DNA of 64,000 bases from Pontibacter korlensis (GTDB taxonomy: Bacteria; Bacteroidota; Bacteroidia; Cytophagales; Hymenobacteraceae): assembly GCF_000973725.1 (NCBI RefSeq), contig NZ_CP009621.1, positions 2,570,001-2,634,000 of the forward strand, read 5' to 3'. Positions within the stretch are counted from its first letter, which is position 1. Each line of letters starts with the position of its first letter. The notes beneath the pieces were generated by a model. The model did not search any database. It had not been told where the DNA came from and worked only from the letters and a program-made list of their open reading frames with translations. A program made the translations under genes and the position numbers. Below are positions 43,549 through 52,248 of this stretch, one piece after another.

Positions 43549-45087
43549 TTATGCTTGTGGCGGTGTGGCAGGTGCATTGTTTGCTGCTGTATTGCCGCCT
43601 TGGTTGTTGTTCTTGTTTCTGTTACGGTTCCTGTTATTACGTTTCTTACGTGGCTGTTGTGCCTGCTGATCACCAGTTACCTGTACCTGTTGATTAGCTT
43701 TACCTTCTGCAGAAGCCTGGCTTGGTTTGTTGCCGCTTCTGTTTTTGTTACGGCCACCATGGCTTTTACGATTTTCTCCTCCTCTGGAACTACCAGCACC
43801 AGGTTTACTGCCACTTCTATGGCGATGGCTGCCTGCATCTCTGCGGCCTGGCTCATACTTAGGGCCCGGACCAAAGTCTTCTGGTAAAGGTAATTTAGGC
43901 AATTCCCGCTCGATCAGTCTCTCCACCTTCTGCACCCGGAACATATCCTTTTCGTTCACAAAAGTGATGGCAACACCTGTAGAGGCAGCACGGGCCGTAC
44001 GACCTACGCGGTGTACATAATCTTCCGCATCCTGTGGCATGTCAAAGTTTACCACATGGCTCAGGCTGTCAATATCTATACCTCTGGAGAGAATATCTGT
44101 GGCTACCAGGATCTGGTACTGCTTGTTCTTAAAGCCTTGCAGTGCCCACTCGCGTTCTTCCTGCGTCATGTCAGACTGTATGCCCTCGGCGGTGAAGCCC
44201 ATCTTCTTTAGGGAGCGTACTATCTGAGACACGTTAGATTTACGCGATGTGAAGATGATCATGTTAAGCACCTCCAGGTTACGCAGCAGGTGCTCCAGTA
44301 GTGGCAGTTTCTGGTTATCGTAGGTTAGGTAAAGGCGCTGGTCTATACCTTCGGCAGGCTTAGAAATGGCCAGGTTAACTTCTGCCGGTTGCTGCAGGAT
44401 TTGCTGTGCAAGGTCACGAATCTTACGTGGCATCGTAGCCGAGAACAGGAGTGTCTGGCGCTGCTTTGGCAGTTGGCCGATGATCTTGATCAGATCATCC
44501 ATAAAGCCCATGTCCAGCATTTTATCTGCCTCATCCAGCACCAAATGGTTAAGCTTGTCTAGTTTCACATAGCCCATAGCCATGTGCGAGAGCAAGCGGC
44601 CCGGTGTAGCTATAATTATGTCAGCGCCTGTGGTAAGCGCACGCTTCTGCTGTTCCCAGTCGTCGCCTTTGTTACCGCCATAGATAGCAATGGAGCTTAC
44701 TGAGGCAAAGTAACCAAAGCCTTCTACCTGCTCATCAATCTGCTTGGCAAGTTCGCGGGTTGGTACCAGAATAAGTGTGCTGGTGTGGTTGTAGCCTTCG
44801 TGTGATATGCGGTCGATAAGGGGAAGCAGGTAAGCGGCTGTTTTACCTGTACCTGTCTGGGCACACGCTATAAGGTCCTTTTGATCCAGAATCAGGGGGA
44901 TAGCCTGTTCCTGAACAGGGGTAGGCTTGTTGTAGCCCATTGAGTTGATGCCTGTTAGCACATCCTCATGTAGGTTAAAAGAATGGAAGTCCAATGTCTT
45001 ACTGTTTTGGTTAAATACATGGCGGCCATCTTTTTCCTCAGCCGCTTTTCTCAGTAAATATACTACAAATATGCCCATAAGCATCAT
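43549..45087 (-). CDS. DEAD-box RNA helicase, RhlE type
   Basis: The 512-residue ORF has all DEAD-box motifs: PTPVQEQAIP (Q motif), AQTGTGKTA, PTRELAKQ, TPGRLL, VLDEADKML, SAT, and the C-terminal ARGID-like SRGIDI and HRVGRTARA. A basic, Gly/Asn/Arg/Lys-rich tail (about 415-512) is low in complexity and probably binds RNA. The start is unsure: the first 31 residues are unlike the family, and a TTG at 44994 would give the usual beginning, MDFHSFNL. It probably remodels RNA, for example in ribosome assembly or cold adaptation. Confidence 0.92.
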   Translation of the reverse strand: MMLMGIFVVYLLRKAAEEKDGRHVFNQNSKTLDFHSFNLHEDVLTGINSMGYNKPTPVQEQAIPLILDQKDLIACAQTGTGKTAAYLLPLIDRISHEGYNHTSTLILVPTRELAKQIDEQVEGFGYFASVSSIAIYGGNKGDDWEQQKRALTTGADIIIATPGRLLSHMAMGYVKLDKLNHLVLDEADKMLDMGFMDDLIKIIGQLPKQRQTLLFSATMPRKIRDLAQQILQQPAEVNLAISKPAEGIDQRLYLTYDNQKLPLLEHLLRNLEVLNMIIFTSRKSNVSQIVRSLKKMGFTAEGIQSDMTQEEREWALQGFKNKQYQILVATDILSRGIDIDSLSHVVNFDMPQDAEDYVHRVGRTARAASTGVAITFVNEKDMFRVQKVERLIERELPKLPLPEDFGPGPKYEPGRRDAGSHRHRSGSKPGAGSSRGGENRKSHGGRNKNRSGNKPSQASAEGKANQQVQVTGDQQAQQPRKKRNNRNRNRNKNNNQGGNTAANNAPATPPQA

Positions 45088-45395
45088 ATGTGTATTTCCT
45101 GATATTTTATAGGATATATTAGTTGTTTTATGAATTGGATTATGTTTTTAAAATTAAACGATTTGTGAGGCAAAAGATGAGTGAGGTTCTTTTATAAGTT
45201 CAACTTTGCGAGTGTCCATTTTGCAGCATAATGAAGGTTTTTAAGCAGTTTATATACATTAGCTTGCCTATATATATTATATAGTATAGGTAAAGTTATA
45301 GTCTGTTGCAACATTGTCTGCAGGATGGCGTAAACATCATCTAACAATGGAAAACCATAACATCATAAAAAGTATATATTAATTTCAATATAGTC

Positions 45396-45482
45396 ATGAA
45401 AAAAGTTATACAAGAGTCACCTAACTTCTTTCTGTTGTTAGGGCTTAATATTATAAATGCTATCTTTATGCTGTTGCTTTAG
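45396..45482 (+). CDS. Possible 28-residue hydrophobic small protein
   Basis: A short ORF starts with ATGAAAAAAG (45396) and ends at TAG 45480-45482. Its product has a basic/polar start (MKKVIQESPN) and a hydrophobic rest, FFLLLGLNIINAIFMLLL, long enough to enter a membrane. A strong terminator follows 30 bases later, and no other gene would use that terminator in this direction. Small membrane proteins, type I toxin-like peptides or a chance ORF are all possible; no family is recognised. Confidence 0.4.
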   Translation: MKKVIQESPNFFLLLGLNIINAIFMLLL

Positions 45483-45512
45483 TTACAGTAGTTTAGATAT
45501 TTAGATACACTG

Positions 45513-45550
45513 AAAAGAGCGGTTCTGCATGATGCGGAACCGCTCTTTTT
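45513..45550. terminator. Strong hairpin terminator
   Basis: Arms 45513-45530 and 45532-45549 form a long stem (core AGAGCGGTTC/GAACCGCTCT) with one mismatch near the top, followed by a T-run. It lies after the 28-codon ORF and 90 bases before yebC, so it marks a separate short transcript from about 45.3 kb. Confidence 0.82.
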
Positions 45551-45639
45551 GTGTCTTTTAGGCAAAATTTCCTTATTTTGTAAGGAAGGGGTGGCGTACC
45601 CTTGGTATAAATGCACATAAGTAAAGTTATAATCAACTC

Positions 45640-46395
45640 ATGGCAGGACATAACAAATGGTCGCAGATAAAGCGTAAGAAAGGCGCACTGGACGCTAAGC
45701 GCTCTAAAATCTTTACGAAACTGATGAAGGAAATAACAGTGGCGGTAAAAGAAGGCGGAGTAGACCCTGATGGAAACCCGCGCCTGCGCCTAGCTATCCA
45801 GACTAGTAAGGCAGCCAATATGCCCAAGGATAACATTGAGCGTGCAGTTAAAAAAGGAGAAGGAAGCGATGCAGGTAACTACAGTGAGGCAACTTATGAG
45901 GGCTATGGTCCCAATGGTGTGGCCGTGTTTGTAGAATGCCTGACAGACAACATTAACCGTACTGTACAAAATCTTCGCACCATGTTTAACAAAAGCGGAG
46001 GCAGCCTGGGCACCAGCGGCTCTGTAGAGTATCTTTTTGACAGAAAAGGTGTATTTGTAGCGAAGTTGGATACGGAGATGCCTGTGAAGGAAGATGAGCT
46101 GATGCTGGAGTTGGCAGATGGAGGAGCTGAAGAAGTGGAGTTCGAGGAAGGCTATGTTACTATTTACAGCGCTATGGAAGACTTTGGGGCAGTACAAAAG
46201 AAGGTGGAGGAGCTAGGGCTGGAGCTTGAAAGTGCTGAACTGCAGCGCCTGCCCCAAACAACAGTTAAGGTCGAGGACCCGGAGGCAGTACGGAAGATAC
46301 TTCGTTTGATAGACTGGCTGGAAGATGACGACGATGTGCAGAAGGTGTATCATAACCTGGAGCTTAGCGAGGAAGTTATGGCTGAGCTAGAGTAG
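45640..46395 (+). CDS. yebC: YebC/PmpR family protein
   Basis: The 251-residue protein begins with MAGHNKWSQIKRKKGALDAKRSKIF, the fixed start of the YebC/TACO1 family. It continues with NPRLRLAIQTSKAANMPKDNIERAVKKG and the NGVAVFVECLTDNINRTVQNLR segment, over the usual three-domain length. Members act as transcription regulators or as translation factors that help ribosomes over proline stretches. A rho-independent terminator follows at 46416. Confidence 0.95.
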   Translation: MAGHNKWSQIKRKKGALDAKRSKIFTKLMKEITVAVKEGGVDPDGNPRLRLAIQTSKAANMPKDNIERAVKKGEGSDAGNYSEATYEGYGPNGVAVFVECLTDNINRTVQNLRTMFNKSGGSLGTSGSVEYLFDRKGVFVAKLDTEMPVKEDELMLELADGGAEEVEFEEGYVTIYSAMEDFGAVQKKVEELGLELESAELQRLPQTTVKVEDPEAVRKILRLIDWLEDDDDVQKVYHNLELSEEVMAELE

Positions 46396-46415
46396 ACTTA
46401 ACCACTTTTAATCAC

Positions 46416-46446
46416 AAGCCGCAAACGTTATGTCTGCGGCTTTTTA
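46416..46446 (+). terminator. Terminator of yebC
   Basis: An 8-bp stem AAGCCGCA/TGCGGCTT (46416-46423 and 46435-46442) with an 11-base loop is followed by TTTTATTTTTATTT, 21 bases after the yebC stop. Confidence 0.8.
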
Positions 46447-46526
46447 TTTTTATTTACTGAACGATGTACAGCTGCTTTGTCTGCTGTGCCTTAAAGCCAG
46501 CTAGTCTGCTGAACTAATAGTATACC

Positions 46527-47675
46527 ATGACACAACCGATTTTTAAAGACATGCTGGTGCTGGAGCTGGCAAGTGTGCTGGCCGGGCCAAGCGTTGGGCA
46601 GTTCTTTGCCGAACTGGGAGCGAAGGTGCTGAAAATTGAGAATGCTGCTACCAAGGGCGATGTTACCCGCAGCTGGAAACTAAACTCAGAACCTGCTGAC
46701 GCCGATACTCCTGCCTACTTCTGCGCGGCTAACTGGGGAAAAGAATCGCTGGCGCTTAACTTAACAGATGCCGGGCAGCTGCAGCAGCTGTATACTTTAG
46801 TAAAGCAGGCGGATGTAATTATTGCCAGTTATAAACCGGGGGATGCTGAAAAGTTAAAGGTTGATTATGAAACACTCAAAAGCATAAACCCACGCTTGGT
46901 GTACGGGCACATCACAGGGTATGGACCTGATGATATGCGGGCTGGCTATGATGCGGTGGTGCAGGCAGAGAGCGGCTTTATGTATCTGAATGGGGAGCCA
47001 GGCGGGCTACCAACAAAAATGCCAGTGGCACTGATGGACGTTCTTACTGCTCACCAACTAAAGGAGGGGCTGCTAGTAGCGCTTCTGCAGCGGGAGAGGA
47101 CAGGGGAAGGGCAACTGGTACAGGTGTCGCTGTTGCAGGCGGCAGTTTCATCCTTAGCCAATCAGGCTACAAATTACCTGGTGGCAGGGCAAGAGCCAAA
47201 ACGTATGGGGTCGGAGCACCCTAATATTGTACCTTACGGCTCTGTTTACACTTGTAAGTGTGGTAAGCAGGTGGTACTGGCCGTAGGCGACGACAGGCAA
47301 TTCAGGAAGTTGTGTGTTATACTTGGTGCCGAAAGTATGGCTGAAGACCCAAGGTTTAAAAATAACTATGCGAGGGTACAGCATCGGCAGGAGGTTAATG
47401 AGCGGTTGAGGCAGCTAATAGCGCAGCAGGACCGGGAGACTTTTCTACAGCAGTTGCATGTGCTACATGTACCTTCTGGGGCTGTACATACCCTGCCTGA
47501 AGTGTTCGCTATGCCGCAGGCACAACAGATGCTGTTACATGCCAGAGAAGTTAAGCCAGGGCTTCGGCAGATCGCTTTTAGGCTACTAGGGCAGGAGCCG
47601 CTGGAGTTAGTGCCTCCTCCAAACTATGGGAACTACGGGGAAACGTTATCTGTAAAATTGCCTGAGCATCAGTGA
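46527..47675 (+). CDS. CaiB/BaiF family CoA transferase (class III)
   Basis: The 382-residue protein matches class III CoA transferases: VLELASVLAGPSVGQFFAELGAKVLKIE (about 10-37), the segment IINPRLVYGHITGYGPDD with its RLVY-type pattern, and GYDAVVQAESGFMYLNGEPGG (about 138-158), where the catalytic Asp is expected. Such enzymes move CoA between carboxylic acids; the substrate here is unknown. It stands alone with a 131-base gap upstream. Confidence 0.9.
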   Translation: MTQPIFKDMLVLELASVLAGPSVGQFFAELGAKVLKIENAATKGDVTRSWKLNSEPADADTPAYFCAANWGKESLALNLTDAGQLQQLYTLVKQADVIIASYKPGDAEKLKVDYETLKSINPRLVYGHITGYGPDDMRAGYDAVVQAESGFMYLNGEPGGLPTKMPVALMDVLTAHQLKEGLLVALLQRERTGEGQLVQVSLLQAAVSSLANQATNYLVAGQEPKRMGSEHPNIVPYGSVYTCKCGKQVVLAVGDDRQFRKLCVILGAESMAEDPRFKNNYARVQHRQEVNERLRQLIAQQDRETFLQQLHVLHVPSGAVHTLPEVFAMPQAQQMLLHAREVKPGLRQIAFRLLGQEPLELVPPPNYGNYGETLSVKLPEHQ

Positions 47676-47859
47676 TAAGTAGGAGTTGTCTTATTTGAGC
47701 GTCCTGAGAAGCTAGGGTAACAGAATGTGCGGAGAAATTCTGTTCAGGTACTGTCTTTAAGCTGCAACTTGTGGCTGCGCTAACATATTCATACAGCTTA
47801 ATTTGAACAAAGTGGCTGAAACAGCGGTAAAAACATAATCCGACACACTCAACAACGGC

Positions 47860-48552
47860 ATGCAAAGTACTATGGAAGATAAGTTAAACGATATTGTAAA
47901 CGGCTTACATCACAAGTCTAAAACCAAGCAAGTCATTTACCGCAACACGAAAGATACTTTTGAGCGGATGAAGCAGATCTCGCAGGAGTTGGTGGCAGAC
48001 CTTACGGAGCGCGTGACACAGCAAGATGATGAATTAGTGATAGAGTACCGCAATATAAGTGAGCATGAATTTCATATCAGGTTCACGGGCGACCTGCTGG
48101 TGTTCGTGATGCACACGAATATTGTCACCTTCCCTGATGACTACGAGATTATGCGCAACGACTATGTGGATGAAGATTTTAGGAGAAGGTTCTTTGGAAC
48201 CATCATGGCCTATAATTTTATGGCTGATTCTGTTAAGTATAACCGCCTGGATGACCCAGGTTACCTGGTGGGGCGAATGCTCATCAACATCGATAACCAC
48301 TTCTGTATTGAGGGGGTAAAGCAGCTGGACCTACCGAAAGAAAGAATAAGCAACATTGCTGAAAATGTGGTTTCAAACAAGGTGCTGCGTATTATAGTAG
48401 AAAGCGCCATGATTGCAGCCGTTAATAACGACCTGATGGGCCAGGATGTGAGCGATATAGAACGTATCACGCTGAAGCAAAAGCTGGAGAACATGCACCT
48501 GACCAGACCTCATAAACTAGGCTTCCAGATTAATCCTCAGCTTACACATTAA
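47860..48552 (+). CDS. Conserved protein of unknown function
   Basis: The 230-residue protein starts at ATG 47860 (or at 47872, four codons later). No signal peptide or membrane helix is visible. It has an acidic, mixed alpha/beta make-up with several conserved-looking blocks: YRNISEHEFHIRFTGDLLVFVMHTNIVTF (about 58-86), YLVGRMLINIDNHFCIEGVKQLD (about 132-154) and a helical C-terminus. I believe the family is widespread in Cytophagales but has no assigned function. It is followed by a convergent terminator. Confidence 0.72.
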   Translation: MQSTMEDKLNDIVNGLHHKSKTKQVIYRNTKDTFERMKQISQELVADLTERVTQQDDELVIEYRNISEHEFHIRFTGDLLVFVMHTNIVTFPDDYEIMRNDYVDEDFRRRFFGTIMAYNFMADSVKYNRLDDPGYLVGRMLINIDNHFCIEGVKQLDLPKERISNIAENVVSNKVLRIIVESAMIAAVNNDLMGQDVSDIERITLKQKLENMHLTRPHKLGFQINPQLTH

Positions 48553-48571
48553 TCTAGAGGCGTAAGCCATA

Positions 48572-48602
48572 AAAAATGCCCGGGCAGCACCCGGGCATTT
48601 TT
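48572..48602. terminator. Bidirectional terminator
   Basis: Perfect 13-bp arms (AAAAATGCCCGGG/CCCGGGCATTTTT) with the 5-base loop CAGCA separate the conserved unknown gene from phhA, which converge here. Confidence 0.9.
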
Positions 48603-48613
48603 AAATTAAAAAC

Positions 48614-49360
48614 TTATTTGTCAGCCTCTACTGGCTCCTCCCGCAGTTTCTGAATGGCTTCTTCTATCTGCTGCAGGCTCTCTAGCAGCTGCTCAAAACT
48701 TTCTATGCAGAAGTACTGGCTCTGGAAGGTCTCCTTGATATAAGCCGTGTCCAGAATATGTTCCACATCAAATCCGTACTTCACGCTTTCATCTGACACT
48801 GATAAGTTACTCTCGCCTACCGAAGAGAGTATACCTGCACCGTAGATACGAGCCTCTGCGCCTGGCTTGCGGAACAGGCCAAATTCAATGGTGTACCAGT
48901 AAATGCGCGTCAGGCGGTCAATAATGTCCGGGCGATCTACGTGTTGTAGTGCCATGGCCGACAGTTTAGCCAAAAACTCGCAGTAGACAGGGATAGTGAG
49001 CAGCGGCACGTGCCCGAAAACATCGTGGAACATATCCGGTTCTTCCAGGTAATCGAGCTGGTCCATTTTTCTGATCCATACAGTGGCCGGAAACTTCTTC
49101 TCAGCTATAAGGCCAAAGAACAGCGCATCGTCTACAATGCCGGGAGCAGCCACTACCTCAAAGCCAGTTAAGGGCTTCAGACGCTTGTTAACCTCTTCAA
49201 AATTAGGAATGCGGTCCGGCTGGAAATTCACTAGCTTCAGCCCCTCAAAGAACTCTGGTATAGCTTTATTGGGTAGGTTCTCAATCTGGCGCTGGAACAG
49301 GATAGCCCAAACGTTATGGTTTTCTTCGGTGTAGGTGCTGTAGTTTTGTGTCAGGTTCAT
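48614..49360 (-). CDS. phhA: Phenylalanine 4-hydroxylase (aromatic amino acid hydroxylase)
   Basis: The 248-residue non-haem iron enzyme has the ligand motif FHDVFGHVPLL (two His, about 113-123), the Glu ligand in YTIEFGLFRKPGAEARIYGAG (about 152-172) and GFEVVAAPGIVDDALFFGLIAEKKFPATVWIR (about 69-100), as in bacterial monomeric PhhA. It uses a pterin and oxygen to turn Phe into Tyr. It is single-gene, behind a Tyr-rich leader and a terminator. That control fits a job in making Tyr rather than only breaking down Phe. No pterin-recycling gene is next to it. Confidence 0.94.
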   Translation of the reverse strand: MNLTQNYSTYTEENHNVWAILFQRQIENLPNKAIPEFFEGLKLVNFQPDRIPNFEEVNKRLKPLTGFEVVAAPGIVDDALFFGLIAEKKFPATVWIRKMDQLDYLEEPDMFHDVFGHVPLLTIPVYCEFLAKLSAMALQHVDRPDIIDRLTRIYWYTIEFGLFRKPGAEARIYGAGILSSVGESNLSVSDESVKYGFDVEHILDTAYIKETFQSQYFCIESFEQLLESLQQIEEAIQKLREEPVEADK

Positions 49361-49401
49361 GTTATTGTAATTTGATATTTCTGATTTGGTATAAAATAAA
49401 A

Positions 49402-49428
49402 AAAGCAGGGGCTCAGGGCCGCTGCTTT
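49402..49428 (-). terminator. Attenuator-like terminator in front of phhA
   Basis: On the - strand AAAGCAG (49422-49428) pairs with CTGCTTT (49402-49408), extended by GG/CC after one mismatch, around a 7-base loop, and is followed by TTTTATTTTAT. It lies 41 bases before the phhA ATG and 71 bases after the Tyr-rich leader stop. A transcript ending here would not reach phhA, so it must be bypassed for expression. Confidence 0.75.
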
Positions 49429-49499
49429 GGCAGGTTCACCGTTGGAGGGCCTTTGGGCTACGCTCCTGTGTCTAAAATTAGTAGTTGTTGGTGATTGCC

Positions 49500-49589
49500 T
49501 TAGCTGCGGGTGCGGTAATAGCGATAATAATAGCTGTAATAGCTATACACGCTCAGGCAATAAGAATAAGCAGAATACAGCAGCGCCAT
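49500..49589 (-). CDS. Tyr-rich leader peptide of phhA
   Basis: A 29-codon ORF runs from ATG 49589 to TAA 49500-49502. Eleven of its 29 residues are Tyr (positions 5, 8, 10, 15, 17, 18, 20, 21, 22, 24, 25; nine TAT and two TAC codons), with SYYSYYYRYY at residues 16-25. There is no Phe or Trp. It is placed as a leader peptide before a terminator and phhA. Ribosome stalling when Tyr-tRNA is low would be expected to change folding downstream and allow transcription of phhA. I could not identify the antiterminator pairing with certainty. Confidence 0.82.
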   Translation of the reverse strand: MALLYSAYSYCLSVYSYYSYYYRYYRTRS

Positions 49590-49952
49590 GCCTGTGGAAG
49601 TAGGCAGAGAAAGTGTAGTCGCTATGGCTGCTGGTTTATGCATTCAAGGTTTTCGTGTTGCAATAATGCAATGCTTCTGGGTTAAACGCAAGAAATTTGA
49701 TAAAGTTTTTCCGGTTTAGGATTCCCAAGTTCAAATTTTGCCTCTCTATAACAAGCGCAATGCCCATGTTTCTGAACATGACAAATACCTTCCCTAAATA
49801 TATTTTTAATTTGTTGTTTGCTCTGTAGCACAATGAGTTATGTGGTAGTGTTGGTAATTTAAGTTGCCTAAATCCTGATGCCATATTGTTGCTGCAAATC
49901 GTATAAATTATTATACCTAAAGTGGTTAGGTTTTTTATTAAGTGAAAAAGGT
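49590..49952. other. AT-rich intergenic region between phhA leader and AlkP-family gene
   Basis: About 360 bases carry the upstream regions of the phhA leader (- strand) and of the lipoprotein gene at 49953 (+ strand). The stretch 49690-49940 is AT-rich. I found no clear match to the promoter consensus and no gene. Confidence 0.45.
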
Positions 49953-51008
49953 ATGAAGCAGGTAATATCTATAGCAAGCTTAATTGTGTTGATGATTACC
50001 TCTTTTATAGCCTGTACTTCACCACCTTCTGATACCAAGCAACTTCTAACGGAGCATGTCATTATTGTAGTGATTGATGGCTCCCGCTATTCTGAGACAT
50101 GGGACACCACGCCAGGTTTGATACCCAACATGTCAACTAACCTGAAAGGCAAGGGAAGTTTTTTAGGCAACTTTTACAATGATGCCTATACCTACACTAA
50201 CTCAGGGCATGCTGCTATAACAACTGGGGTAAACCAGCCTATCGATAACGATGGAGATGAGTTTCCCGCAAATCCTTCTATCTTCCAGTATTACCTGAAG
50301 AAGACAGGCAAGCCGGCTACTTCTGCCTGGATTGTATCAAGCAAAGACAAACTCCACATACTGGCGGACACTAAACAAGAGGAATGGCAAGGGGCATACC
50401 AACCCTCCATAAATTGTGGAGTAAATGGCCCTGGCTCCGGTTATCGTATGGATTCACTGACGCTGGTGGAGGCAAAAAGGGTACTGACAACACACAAACC
50501 AAACCTGATGCTCATCAACTTTATGGAACCGGATGGATATGCCCACGCAGGCAACTGGGATAACTACCTGCGAGGTATTGTCCGCAACGACAGGTATGTT
50601 ATGCAGCTTTGGGAGTTCTTGCAGGAGGATCCTGCTTTCCATAAAAAAACGACACTGCTGGTTACCAATGACCATGGGCGGCACTTAGATGGAATAAACG
50701 GAGGTTGGATGGAACATGGGGATAAGTGTGCGGGGTGCGAGCAGATCTTTTTGCTGGCATTGGGGCCTGATTTTAAGAAAGGGGAGGTTGCTGCCAGATA
50801 TACTTTGGTAGATATTGCCCCAACAGTTGCCCATTTACTTCAGTTTGAGATGGATTCAGTGGTAGTGGTGCCTCGACCAGATACCACAGTGGTAGAGCTA
50901 GCGATGGACTCTACTGTAGTAGGAGCCAGGAAAGACTCTATACAGGTAGAGATGAAAACGGATACAACCATTTTGCAAGGCAGAGTGATAAAAGAGCTAT
51001 TCAAATAA
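49953..51008 (+). CDS. Alkaline phosphatase superfamily lipoprotein
   Basis: With the ATG at 49953 the protein has 351 residues and a lipoprotein signal (LIVLMITSFIAC, Cys about 21). It matches the AlkP/nucleotide pyrophosphatase-sulfatase fold: VIIVVIDGSRYSETWD (metal-binding Asp, about 40-55), YTNSGHAAITTG (about 84-95, position of the catalytic Ser/Thr), MEPDGYAHAG, and LLVTNDHGRHLDG (about 232-244), then a closing His. The substrate is open: phosphodiesters, phosphate monoesters or sulfates. An upstream extension to 49878 is not favoured. Confidence 0.85.
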   Translation: MKQVISIASLIVLMITSFIACTSPPSDTKQLLTEHVIIVVIDGSRYSETWDTTPGLIPNMSTNLKGKGSFLGNFYNDAYTYTNSGHAAITTGVNQPIDNDGDEFPANPSIFQYYLKKTGKPATSAWIVSSKDKLHILADTKQEEWQGAYQPSINCGVNGPGSGYRMDSLTLVEAKRVLTTHKPNLMLINFMEPDGYAHAGNWDNYLRGIVRNDRYVMQLWEFLQEDPAFHKKTTLLVTNDHGRHLDGINGGWMEHGDKCAGCEQIFLLALGPDFKKGEVAARYTLVDIAPTVAHLLQFEMDSVVVVPRPDTTVVELAMDSTVVGARKDSIQVEMKTDTTILQGRVIKELFK

Positions 51009-51096
51009 GCTGCACAATTCCTGGTGTTACTTTGCTCTCGATCCTTTGCCACACGTTCTGAACATGGGGAGATAAAACCAGTGGCTCTTCGAAGCT

Positions 51097-52206
51097 ATGC
51101 AAAGGCCTCATCTGTTTTTCCTGATCATACTACTATGGCTGTGCATGCCTCCACAGCTAAGGGCGCAGCCAGATTCTAGTTTACTCATTTCTGCTACAGA
51201 CTCATCTGCTCTTTTAAAGCTGCAGAATCCGCTCTTCATAAACCAGGAGGTGCTTCACTTTAAGCTGTCAATGGATGTAAGGACAGTGTTGAAAGATCGG
51301 GGAGAAGATAGAAAAGACCATCGGGCAGTTATATCCTACAAGAGTGCTGATGGAGCACTTGTGGATGAAAAGCTCAAGGTAAAAGTGCGCGGAAACCGCA
51401 GACGCGACCCATCTGTATGTAATTTCCCGCCCCTGCAGCTGAACTTCTCCCGCAAAACGGTGGAGAAAACCATGTTCGGCAAAGTGAACAAGCTGAAAAT
51501 GGTGACCCACTGCATCAACGATGAGTTTGTGCTGCGGGAGTACCTAGTGTACAAAGTATATAATGCCTTGACTGATACGAGTTACAGGGTTCGGCTGTGC
51601 CGTGTAGAGTATGAAGATATGAGAGGGAAGCGAAAAACAGAAATAAGGTATGCTTTTCTTATTGAGGATGATGATATAATGGCGGCCCGGTACAATGCTA
51701 AAGTAATACCAGAAGAGCTGATCATTGGGATGGATAAGACAGAGCTTTCATCTATGGCGAAGATGGCATTTTTCCAGTTCATGATCGGAAACACAGACTG
51801 GTCAGTACCCTATCGCCACAACATAGACCTCTTATCCTTTGACTCGCTTGCTCCACCCGTTCCTGTACCCTACGACTTTGATTATGCCGGTATTGTGGGC
51901 ACACCGTATGCCTCGCCACCACCGGAGCTGGGAATTGCTACGGTAAGGCAACGTTTATTCCGGGGCTACAGCTATCCTGAGGAGGTCTATGCGGAGGTAC
52001 AGAAGCACTTTAACAACAGAAAAGCTGCCATATATTCAGTTTACCAAAATTTTGAGCTGCTGGATGAACGGTATACCAGGCAAACCCTAAAATACCTGGA
52101 TCAGTTTTACAGTGCGCTCAACAACAAGAAGGACTTTTATAACGCATTTGTGCGGATGGGGCAGCGGAATGAGCGAAACAGGGTAGTGGTAAAAGGGTTG
52201 GATTAA
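51097..52206 (+). CDS. Secreted protein, possibly CotH kinase-like
   Basis: The 369-residue protein has a signal peptide (LFFLIILLWLCMPPQLRAQ, about 6-24). The pattern KVKVRGNRRRDPSVCNFPPLQLNF (about 96-119), followed by KLKMVTHCINDEFVLREYLVYKVY and later VPYDFDYAG (about 256-264), recalls the CotH/spore-coat kinase fold: an RxRGN strand, an LREYLAY-like helix and a late DxDxxG metal site. The resemblance is by pattern only, so the call is tentative. It follows the AlkP-family gene by 88 bases. Confidence 0.5.
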   Translation: MQRPHLFFLIILLWLCMPPQLRAQPDSSLLISATDSSALLKLQNPLFINQEVLHFKLSMDVRTVLKDRGEDRKDHRAVISYKSADGALVDEKLKVKVRGNRRRDPSVCNFPPLQLNFSRKTVEKTMFGKVNKLKMVTHCINDEFVLREYLVYKVYNALTDTSYRVRLCRVEYEDMRGKRKTEIRYAFLIEDDDIMAARYNAKVIPEELIIGMDKTELSSMAKMAFFQFMIGNTDWSVPYRHNIDLLSFDSLAPPVPVPYDFDYAGIVGTPYASPPPELGIATVRQRLFRGYSYPEEVYAEVQKHFNNRKAAIYSVYQNFELLDERYTRQTLKYLDQFYSALNNKKDFYNAFVRMGQRNERNRVVVKGLD

Positions 52207-52210
52207 AAGA

Positions 52211-52240
52211 GAAGCCCTTCCTGGTTTCAGGAAGGGCTTC
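52211..52240. terminator. Bidirectional terminator
   Basis: Perfect 13-bp arms (GAAGCCCTTCCTG/CAGGAAGGGCTTC) with a 4-base loop and A/T flanks separate the CotH-like gene from the convergent ABC-F gene. Confidence 0.87.
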
Positions 52241-52248
52241 TTATAAGA

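Noticed and set aside
45347-45382. 11-codon ORF before the 28-codon ORF
   Set aside because: Too short and without special codons or partner structure.
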